The notes under the pieces were generated by a model that worked only from the letters and a program-made list of their open reading frames with translations, made no database searches and was not told where the DNA came from. 64,000 bases of DNA from Hominisplanchenecus murintestinalis (lineage in GTDB: Bacteria > Bacillota > Clostridia > Lachnospirales > Lachnospiraceae), in contig SRZB01000001.1 of NCBI GenBank assembly GCA_004793585.1, forward strand, positions 124,001 through 188,000, given 5' to 3'. Position numbers and translations under genes: made by a program. How positions within the stretch are numbered: position 1 is the stretch's first letter; each line of letters starts with the position of its first letter. Of the stretch, positions 55,310-62,160 are shown piece by piece.

Positions 55310-56503
55310 CTAGTATGAATACCAATAAACATAATCTGTGTTTATCCATACTCCCTGATACAGTTCACGTTTTTTCTTTACATCACTCTTCGGAAACGTG
55401 AATGTAATATATTTTTTTCCATATGCGTCTAAGTCTATCGGCACATTCCATTCTTCATTTAATGGCACATAATGGTTTGAACTATCCGCATCCCACTTAC
55501 GCGGATAGAACGACTGGTTTACCATCACGCCTTCTATATTCATTTTATAGGAAACAGCCCCGCAAGCCGCACAGCTTTGTTTCGCGACGCTATTATAATT
55601 CATATAGAATACGGTCTTAAAGTTATGCCCAAGCGCATCTACATAGGAGTTCCGAAAAGAGTCGCCGCATCTTTTACACGTATATTCTGTATATCCCTGA
55701 TTGACACAGTCTGGTTTCACTACTTTTGTCTCATATTCATGTCCGCCTTTCAGCAATTGTGTATATTCATGCTGACAATTCTGACACACATATTCCGCAT
55801 ATCCATTCTTATTGCAAGCTGCCGCCTCCATTTTAACGATTGCATATTCATGTTCGGATTCATCTATACTAATATCATCCAGGCACTCCTGTCCATCGGC
55901 ATCACTAAAACATTTGCTGCAAAACAGACATTCATAGTGGGCAATGCTGCCTTTCTGTGAACAGGTCGGTTCTATTCTTTCAAAATATGCTAACGGATGA
56001 TTTTGCACCACCACAGCAAAGCTCTCCAAAACAGTGCTGCCTGAAGAAATCGTTATATTTGCCATCCCCGTTGAGACCGCATTAAATAAAAAACTGACCT
56101 CATTTTTGTCATGTCCCTGCTTTACGGCACTTACAACCGACGTATCACTGGATCTTATAGAGGAATTCCAGGCATTCATTACCGACGACAAATCAAATTC
56201 CATCAATTCTTCCTGGCCTGTACATAATTTATAATCCCCTACAAATATATGTAACCTTTTTTCTACACCATTATTATTTACAACAATATACGTTTCCCCA
56301 GACGATTTTCCGGTAATCACCTGTTCCTCCATTGCTGCTATTTCTTCGTTTTCGGAAGTGTATGTCGCCAACACGCCTTCCTGCTGCTCAATTACATATT
56401 TTTCACCTACATATAAGAAGATTTCATCTTCATTACCTGCGTACACATTACTTTTCATCAAAAAGCAGAAAAACAAAATTAATATAAAATACCACTTTTT
56501 CAT
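55310..56503 (-). CDS. secreted protein with Ig-like segment and cysteine-pair repeats
   Basis: 397 residues from the chosen start (AAGGAGTGGGGGC before ATG 56503; the open frame goes 15 codons further). Signal peptide to about residue 23. The first ~170 residues form two beta-rich Ig-like segments (IFLYVGEKYVIEQQ, TSVVSAVKQGHDKNEVSFLF). Then four modules follow with two Cys-x-x-Cys-like pairs each (PTCSQKGSIAHYECLFC, ACNKNGYAEYVCQNC, PDCVNQGYTEYTCKRCG, SCAACGAVSY) separated by GHxY/GHNF. This Cys module also occurs upstream of the CotH domain at 62161-64000. Function unknown; zinc binding or disulfide-stapled surface repeats are both possible. The C-terminal 90 residues are unrecognised. Confidence 0.75.
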   Translation of the reverse strand: MKKWYFILILFFCFLMKSNVYAGNEDEIFLYVGEKYVIEQQEGVLATYTSENEEIAAMEEQVITGKSSGETYIVVNNNGVEKRLHIFVGDYKLCTGQEELMEFDLSSVMNAWNSSIRSSDTSVVSAVKQGHDKNEVSFLFNAVSTGMANITISSGSTVLESFAVVVQNHPLAYFERIEPTCSQKGSIAHYECLFCSKCFSDADGQECLDDISIDESEHEYAIVKMEAAACNKNGYAEYVCQNCQHEYTQLLKGGHEYETKVVKPDCVNQGYTEYTCKRCGDSFRNSYVDALGHNFKTVFYMNYNSVAKQSCAACGAVSYKMNIEGVMVNQSFYPRKWDADSSNHYVPLNEEWNVPIDLDAYGKKYITFTFPKSDVKKKRELYQGVWINTDYVYWYSY

Positions 56504-56699
56504 TTGCCCCCACTCCTTCTCACTTTCCCCCAAAATTTCTATTTTCAACTGCGCAGCTATTCTGTTTTTATTATACTATTTCATCACAATAATATCAACT
56601 TTAAACCCATATTGTAACAAAATAGTAATTTCCCGCAAAAATAACTGCCGTGAAAAGTCTTTTTGTCCGGCATTCTTTCTATCGGCTCATCCTCTAACT

Positions 56700-57674
56700 T
56701 TAATTCTGCATCTTTATCTGCTCTCCCTGAACCAGCGGAAATTTTATCAGCTGATTTCCTTCCAAATCTTCTTTCTGCATATCTATCGCTGTAATCTGGC
56801 GATTTTCATAAGTAGTATAATAATAAATGCCCTTGTCTGCATTGCAGCATGACGTATAAACCGTAATCTCGTATTTTCCGTCTCCCACCTCGCAGCATCC
56901 TCTCTGCTGTTCCACAGAACCCAGAATATGAAAAAACTGGCTGACACTCTCCGCTTCGGAATTCCCGGAAACCGAATTCATTTTTGTAAACACCGCCCTG
57001 ACAAAACGTGACGGGGAAGACAGATCCCCCGGAAGCCCCAGCGCCCCCATCCCACGGCTGTAAGAACGCAAAGACAGCTTTTCAGAAAAATGATTCCGCG
57101 GCTCCTTCGGAGATAACTGCATATAATTGTTCAGCTGGAACAACTGCTGCCCAAACGGTGGATTGTTCGTCAATACTCCCACTGGATTGTCGTAAATTTT
57201 CATTCCTTCTTTCACCGCTTCTATGACAATGGTTTCTTCCCTGTCAGCAATTATCCAATGAAGCTGAGCCACAGGCAAATCCCGATTAAAAGAATCTTCC
57301 GTCAGATTCAACCGTGCCAGACGCTCCCTCGCTTCTCTTACTGTCGCACACTGTACAAGAATCCAGGGAATAAATTCAAAAGTTGCTACATTGTCTTTTC
57401 CCTGTACTGCTTTCCTGTACTGTGCATTCCCCACAAAATTCAAGCCAGCCATTCCAAGCCCCCGCTCATTGACTGCATCATAGTATAGAGGATAATCCCC
57501 CTCCACATGCGCCATTCCGATGACAGCATAATGCCGCTCCATCACTTCTGCATTGCGAAAGTGAAATGCATAGCTGCGAGGAGTGATTACAACTTCTTCC
57601 CCATAAGAAAAGTCATAGTCCAGTGTGCGCCCAAAATAAAAATCCTTTGTTTTATAAACAGCCGCCGTACACAT
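56700..57674 (-). CDS. bile salt hydrolase / choloylglycine hydrolase family
   Basis: 324 residues from ATG 57674 (TAGGAGG upstream), the usual length. Ntn hydrolase that cleaves the amide bond of glycine- or taurine-conjugated bile acids after removal of Met1 exposes Cys2. Catalytic-site residues of the family are in place: Cys2, Arg16, Asp19, Asn79 (AGLNF), Asn171 (LTNNPPF) and Arg226 (SRFVRA). Penicillin V acylase activity in the same family cannot be excluded. No signal peptide. A neighbouring CobD-like aminotransferase gene is 60 bases upstream in the same direction. Confidence 0.9.
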   Translation of the reverse strand: MCTAAVYKTKDFYFGRTLDYDFSYGEEVVITPRSYAFHFRNAEVMERHYAVIGMAHVEGDYPLYYDAVNERGLGMAGLNFVGNAQYRKAVQGKDNVATFEFIPWILVQCATVREARERLARLNLTEDSFNRDLPVAQLHWIIADREETIVIEAVKEGMKIYDNPVGVLTNNPPFGQQLFQLNNYMQLSPKEPRNHFSEKLSLRSYSRGMGALGLPGDLSSPSRFVRAVFTKMNSVSGNSEAESVSQFFHILGSVEQQRGCCEVGDGKYEITVYTSCCNADKGIYYYTTYENRQITAIDMQKEDLEGNQLIKFPLVQGEQIKMQN

Positions 57675-57736
57675 ATTTTTCCTCCTAGTTTTCTTTATCC
57701 TGCCTGCATCCATTCCTTCTTTATGCCGCTTAGTTA

Positions 57737-58810
57737 TTATTTTGAGGCAAATCTCTTTTTTCTATTCACTTTCTCTATTTCTTCCAAAGCTAAAACCAAC
57801 TGTTTATTCTCTTCATGCATCCGTATGGCAATCCTGCAGTACTCCCTTCCAAGACCATAAAACTGAGAACAATCTCTCACTTTCATTCTCTTTTGCTCCA
57901 GCTGCTCCCGAATGTCTACTCCCGGACTTCTAAGAAGCAGATAGTTTGTCTTAGATGGTACAAGTTCCATGCCAAGTTTAACAAGCCGCTCAGACAGCCA
58001 CGCCCTCTCTTCCTCCAGGAATATATAAGTCTTTTCCATATATTCTTTATCCTCCAGAGAACAGATTCCTGCAAACTGTGCCGGGACAGATACCCCAAAC
58101 CCCTGCCCCCATCCTTTCATAGAAGCAAGCAGCTCCTGATTCCCAGAAATACAATATCCCAATCGAAAACCTGCCAGTGCATAAGTCTTTGTAAAAGCAT
58201 CTATTACAACAAGCTTCCGTGAGTCCGCCGCCTTCTGTTTCACAGTCCTGCCTTTCCAGTCCGGAATAAATTCCATAAAACACTCATCCACTACCAAAAG
58301 ACTGTCATTCTGCACACATTTTTCCAAAATACACTTCAACAACGGCGGCGCTGTCAGACATCCTGTCGGATTGTTCGGATTGCATAAAAAGACCATATCA
58401 ATATCCTGATTCAAAACCTCCAGTACCCCATCATCCAAATCAAACATCCTTTCCCGGCTCATCTGATAATGTATTACCTCACAGCCTGCTATCCGCAAAG
58501 CTCTGCTGTATTCTTCAAATGTAGGCTCAATAACTACAGCTTTCCTCGGTCTTTCAGCAAAAATCAGGCGGTACAGTAAATCATCCGCCCCATTCCCACA
58601 TAAAATACTGTCCTTGGAAATATTATATTTATCAGCCAGCATTCCTCGCAGCCTGCCGCAGTCCGAATCCGGATAAAACTCCAAAATATCAACTATTTCC
58701 GTCAGACTTTCCCTCACCCTCTCCGATATACCAAAAGGATTCGTATTTACTGAAAAATCAATAACATTCCCTTCAGATTTTTCTGTTATATTCATCCATA
58801 AGCTTTTCAT
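57737..58810 (-). CDS. PLP-dependent aminotransferase, CobD/HisC-like
   Basis: 357 residues of fold-type I. DFSVNTNPFG and FYPDSDCGRLRGMLADKY near the N terminus, LCNPNNPTG (about 143-150), VDECFMEF and the PLP lysine at K208 in AFTKTYALAGFRLGY. The TNPFG and YPDxDC motifs resemble threonine-phosphate decarboxylase CobD of cobalamin synthesis more than histidinol-phosphate aminotransferase, but no other cob or his genes are adjacent, so the reaction is left open. ATG 58810 is preferred over GTG 58825 from the GGGGA site. Confidence 0.82.
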   Translation of the reverse strand: MKSLWMNITEKSEGNVIDFSVNTNPFGISERVRESLTEIVDILEFYPDSDCGRLRGMLADKYNISKDSILCGNGADDLLYRLIFAERPRKAVVIEPTFEEYSRALRIAGCEVIHYQMSRERMFDLDDGVLEVLNQDIDMVFLCNPNNPTGCLTAPPLLKCILEKCVQNDSLLVVDECFMEFIPDWKGRTVKQKAADSRKLVVIDAFTKTYALAGFRLGYCISGNQELLASMKGWGQGFGVSVPAQFAGICSLEDKEYMEKTYIFLEEERAWLSERLVKLGMELVPSKTNYLLLRSPGVDIREQLEQKRMKVRDCSQFYGLGREYCRIAIRMHEENKQLVLALEEIEKVNRKKRFASK

Positions 58811-58838
58811 CTGTACAATCCCCACACAATAATAAATT

Positions 58839-59135
58839 TCAATCCTTTTTACTTTCCTGTTCTACCGTCACAAAAACTTTATCTCCCGGCTGCTTTCCTA
58901 TCCTTGCACGGATATCTTTTCGTATCCCAATAATATAGCAGACACTGCCATCCTCATTCTTGACTCCCATATTTACGACACTCCCGTCGTATGGTTCTCC
59001 GTCAAATGTGGCATGTATCCTCACCCGGCCTTTTCCAAACTCCTCTCTGATATCATATGGAAAAATCACATAGACTCCGCCTTTCCTGTCCGCATTATAA
59101 ATCAGAGATTCATATTCATACACTTTTTGATTCAT
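58839..59135 (-). CDS. DUF1905 domain protein
   Basis: 98 residues. YEYESLIYNADRKGGVYVIFPYDIREEFGKGRVRIHATFDGEPYDGSVVNMG...YIIGIRKDIRARIGKQPGDKVFVTVE is a complete DUF1905 double-psi-like small barrel. Function unknown. The start is fixed by AAGGAG seven bases before ATG 59135. It is downstream of the alkyltransferase-fusion gene in the same direction. Confidence 0.88.
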   Translation of the reverse strand: MNQKVYEYESLIYNADRKGGVYVIFPYDIREEFGKGRVRIHATFDGEPYDGSVVNMGVKNEDGSVCYIIGIRKDIRARIGKQPGDKVFVTVEQESKKD

Positions 59136-59163
59136 CTCTCTCATCTCCTTCACAATTTTTTTA

Positions 59164-59790
59164 TCATGCGTTCATCCCATATTTCCTCAAATCCACCTTG
59201 CCGTCTCTCACTTCAACGCCTTCCGCTTCCAGCAGCCTTGCCTGCGCACCGGCTCCGCCAAAGGCAAACTCTCCTGCCAGTTCCCCCTTTGCATTCACGA
59301 CCCGATAACATGGAATCGAACCCGGATCAGGATTCTTATGCAGCGCATTTCCCACGGCTCTCGCCATCTTTTTATCTCCGGCAAGCTCCGCGATCTGTCC
59401 ATATGTGGCGACCCGGCCTTTGGGAATCTTTTTCACAGCCTCATAAATCCTTTTTGACGGGCTGTCTGTAACAAGATCATAGCTCTCAGCTATCATCCGC
59501 CGGATATCCTCATCCGGTATTGTCCCATCCAAAATAATCGTATTCCAATGTTCTTTATTCTGGTGGTAAGCGGCAATTACCGATTGATACGTGCTTCTCC
59601 AAAAATCCCTCCACTCAGGATGTGCTTTTACATTTAGATTGATGTAACCGTCTCTCTCATACGTCCATAGAAATGCCTTTCTGCTTCCCTTTACTCTTAC
59701 AAGCTGCCAGTTTAAATCATGAAACGGCGCCTCCTGATAGGTATTTGGGAACGACATGCCATAAGCCAATGCCTCTTCTCTTGTTTTCAC
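59164..59790 (-). CDS. YjbR/MmcQ domain fused to an O6-alkylguanine-DNA alkyltransferase-like domain
   Basis: 208 residues. The first ~105 residues are an MmcQ/YjbR-type DNA-binding-like domain (FPNTYQEAPFHDLNWQLVRV...LWTYERDGYINLNVK). The rest is the C-terminal domain of Ogt/Ada: SPSKRIYEAVKKIPKGRVATYGQIAELAG, RAVGNAL, and the active-site region SIPCYRVVNAKGELAGEFAFGG. The acceptor Cys161 is present, but the following His of the canonical PCHRV motif is Tyr, so alkyl transfer may be slowed or the protein may act as a damage sensor. It stands between a MATE pump gene and a DUF1905 gene. Confidence 0.85.
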   Translation of the reverse strand: MKTREEALAYGMSFPNTYQEAPFHDLNWQLVRVKGSRKAFLWTYERDGYINLNVKAHPEWRDFWRSTYQSVIAAYHQNKEHWNTIILDGTIPDEDIRRMIAESYDLVTDSPSKRIYEAVKKIPKGRVATYGQIAELAGDKKMARAVGNALHKNPDPGSIPCYRVVNAKGELAGEFAFGGAGAQARLLEAEGVEVRDGKVDLRKYGMNA

Positions 59791-59854
59791 TACCCGACCT
59801 CCTCGTATTTTTCCGCTTTTTGTAGTCAGATTTTATCATGTCCGGACTACAGAT

Positions 59855-61201
59855 TCAACCGATACTTTTCCCGTATCCATACCTCTTTTTATATTTCTGA
59901 AACATTGCTGCAGAAAAAACAAGCGCCATAAACTCTGCTGCAGGCGTCGCCAGCCAGATACCGTTCACACCGAAAACAGCAGGCAATACGAGCATCATAA
60001 CCAGCATAAACACAAAAGACCTTGAAAATGCCAATACTGCCGAAACGATTCCATTAGATAATGCAGTAAACATCCCACTTGCAAAAATGTTAAACCCGAT
60101 AAAAAACAGCGCTATCGTACAAATTCTGTTTCCTGTTACTGCAAGGTCATATACCGGATTACCGGGGTTGGCAAATACAGATACCAGCTGTTTTGTCAAA
60201 AGAAAGGACGCCGCTGCCATCAGTATAGAAATCACACCTATGACTCTCAGACTAACTGCGATCAGTTTCCTTAGCTTTTCATAGTTTTCCCCTCCATGAT
60301 AAAAACTAATCATAGGCGAGACACCGTAAGAATACCCTGTATACAAAGAACTTGCAAACATCAGTACATACATAATGATTGTAACCGCCGCAATACCATT
60401 TTCTCCCACATAATGAAGCATCGTCCAGTTAAACATCATCGTAATAATCCCTGTGACAAGCGCAGTCGCCATCTCGGAGCATCCATTAACGGCTGCATTT
60501 ACAAGGACTGTGAAACGGAACACCGGCTTTTTAAAATGCAGCAGGCTCTTTTTTCCGCTGAAAACGAACATTCCCACAACCGTCGTTACAGAATATCCCA
60601 GCCCGGTCGCAATCGCCGCCCCGCTGATTCCCATATCGTACACAGCAATCAATACATAGTCCAGCACGATATTTAAAACACCACCTGCTACAGAACAAAG
60701 AAATGAAAGCGACGCTTTCCCACCTGCAATCATATAAAGAGTAAAATTATTCATCAACAGGATAGGCACTGTAAACATCAGATAACGGCTTAAATACTCC
60801 ACACAGTATCCTGCCACATCCGCAGACAAGTTCATTTCTTCAAAAACGCAGTACATAACCGGATATCCAAGCCCGCACATGACAAGGCCAACCAGAACAT
60901 TCACAAGTATCAGGAAGGTGAAATCCTCTTTTGCCTCCTCCGTCTTTTGTTCTCCCATTTTTTTCATAATCACTGCGCTTCCTCCTGTAGCAAGCATAGT
61001 AGAGATAGCAGTGACAAGCTGGATAACCGGCGCTGTCAAATTAATCGCTGACAAAGCGTTCGTCCCAATCAGGTTGGATACAAACAAACCGTCAACCATG
61101 CTATAAAAAGACATAAAAACGCTCATGGCAATCGTCGGAACGGCAAATTTCAAAATACTTTTTAATGTTAGCGGCTTTAGATATACATTTTGGTTTTCCA
61201 T
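59855..61201 (-). CDS. MATE-family efflux transporter
   Basis: 448 residues, twelve membrane segments in two homologous halves (LKSILKFAVPTIAMSVFMSFYSMVDGLFVSNLIGTNALSAINL at the start). Uses a sodium or proton gradient to expel cationic drugs or metabolites. It is divergent from a MerR-family regulator, and its promoter has the overlong 19-base spacer typical of MerR-activated genes, so it is probably induced by its substrate. Confidence 0.93.
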   Translation of the reverse strand: MENQNVYLKPLTLKSILKFAVPTIAMSVFMSFYSMVDGLFVSNLIGTNALSAINLTAPVIQLVTAISTMLATGGSAVIMKKMGEQKTEEAKEDFTFLILVNVLVGLVMCGLGYPVMYCVFEEMNLSADVAGYCVEYLSRYLMFTVPILLMNNFTLYMIAGGKASLSFLCSVAGGVLNIVLDYVLIAVYDMGISGAAIATGLGYSVTTVVGMFVFSGKKSLLHFKKPVFRFTVLVNAAVNGCSEMATALVTGIITMMFNWTMLHYVGENGIAAVTIIMYVLMFASSLYTGYSYGVSPMISFYHGGENYEKLRKLIAVSLRVIGVISILMAAASFLLTKQLVSVFANPGNPVYDLAVTGNRICTIALFFIGFNIFASGMFTALSNGIVSAVLAFSRSFVFMLVMMLVLPAVFGVNGIWLATPAAEFMALVFSAAMFQKYKKRYGYGKSIG

Positions 61202-61221
61202 AAATTTTCTCTCCTCTCATC

Positions 61222-61276
61222 TTGCATTTATCTCCTACATGCAGTATCATAAACCATACAGTAACAGTACAGTCAA
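61222..61276. promoter_or_regulatory. divergent MerR-type promoter region between the MATE gene and its regulator
   Basis: Minus strand: TTGACT (61271-61276), 19 bases, TATGAT (61246-61251). The spacer contains an imperfect dyad (AC-TAC-GT and its complement around TT). Plus strand: TTGCAT (61222-61227), 17 bases, TATCAT (61245-61250) for the regulator gene. The two -10 boxes overlap almost completely, so activation of one would affect the other. Confidence 0.7.
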
Positions 61277-61308
61277 TAGGACATCGAAAAATTTCAGGAG
61301 CCGGGAAG

Positions 61309-62127
61309 ATGGAAAAGAAAAGTAAATTACTTACAATCGGGCAATTCGCAGCCCTGCACGGAATCAACAAAAAAACTCTTATGTGGTATGATGAAATCGG
61401 TTTGTTTAAGCCCGCTGCCATCAATCCTGCAAACGGATACCGCTGCTATAATTACCTGCAAAGCCCCATATTGGAAACAATTCTGCTGCTGCGGGAACTG
61501 GATGTATCCATAAGTGAAATACAAAATTTCATAAAAAACCGCTCCGCCAAAAATCTCAAATTCCTTCTGGATGAAAAAATAGCCGATTTAGATTCCAGCA
61601 TCCTTCACATGCAGGCTATCAGAAAAACCTTATGCAGCCATCAGCAAAATATGCATACTTTACTCACTATGGATTTGTCAGAAATCCGCATAATCGAAAA
61701 AGAAAAACGATGCCTGGTAACGGTAGACATCGACAAAGATACTTCTTTCGAGAAATCGGTAGAACTGATTACTGCCGAGACGGCAAAATACCAGCTTGGC
61801 CGCCTGCACGATGCTTCTTACGGTTCTATGATTTCCGTCGCCAGTCTGAGAAGCGGAAATTTCGACGACTATTCTAAACTTTTTATCGAAATTCCTTTTA
61901 TGGCACAAAAAACCGGGCTGCATATACAGCCCGGCGGAAAATATTTAAGAGCCTTTTATAAAGGGGACTGGAGCGGGATACCCTTGCGGTACCAGTCCAT
62001 CCTCGAATATGCCGATAAACATGGACTGACTCTCTCCGGATTTTCTTATGAGAAAGGCATCAACGAAATGGTCGTTGAAAACATTGAAGATTATATTGTT
62101 CAGATTGAGATTCCCATTTGGGGATAA
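61309..62127 (+). CDS. MerR-family multidrug-type transcriptional activator
   Basis: 272 residues from ATG 61309 (CAGGAG eight bases upstream). N-terminal winged-helix MerR domain (LLTIGQFAALHGINKKTLMWYDEIGLFKPAAINPANGYRCYNYLQSPILETILLLRELDVSISEIQNFI), a dimerisation helix, and a C-terminal GyrI/BltR-like effector-binding domain. The layout matches regulators that sense drugs and turn on a divergent efflux pump. The effector is unknown. Confidence 0.9.
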   Translation: MEKKSKLLTIGQFAALHGINKKTLMWYDEIGLFKPAAINPANGYRCYNYLQSPILETILLLRELDVSISEIQNFIKNRSAKNLKFLLDEKIADLDSSILHMQAIRKTLCSHQQNMHTLLTMDLSEIRIIEKEKRCLVTVDIDKDTSFEKSVELITAETAKYQLGRLHDASYGSMISVASLRSGNFDDYSKLFIEIPFMAQKTGLHIQPGGKYLRAFYKGDWSGIPLRYQSILEYADKHGLTLSGFSYEKGINEMVVENIEDYIVQIEIPIWG

Positions 62128-62160
62128 AGCAGACACATTGCGGTAAAATGTGATTTTACA

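Noticed and set aside
54981-55318. Open frames of 78-82 codons
   Set aside because: They cross the RNase P RNA gene, whose conserved structure fully explains the sequence.
62141-62157. AT-rich hairpin between the MerR gene and the CotH gene
   Set aside because: Seven AT-dominated base pairs without a GC-rich core or clear T tract; too weak to call a terminator.
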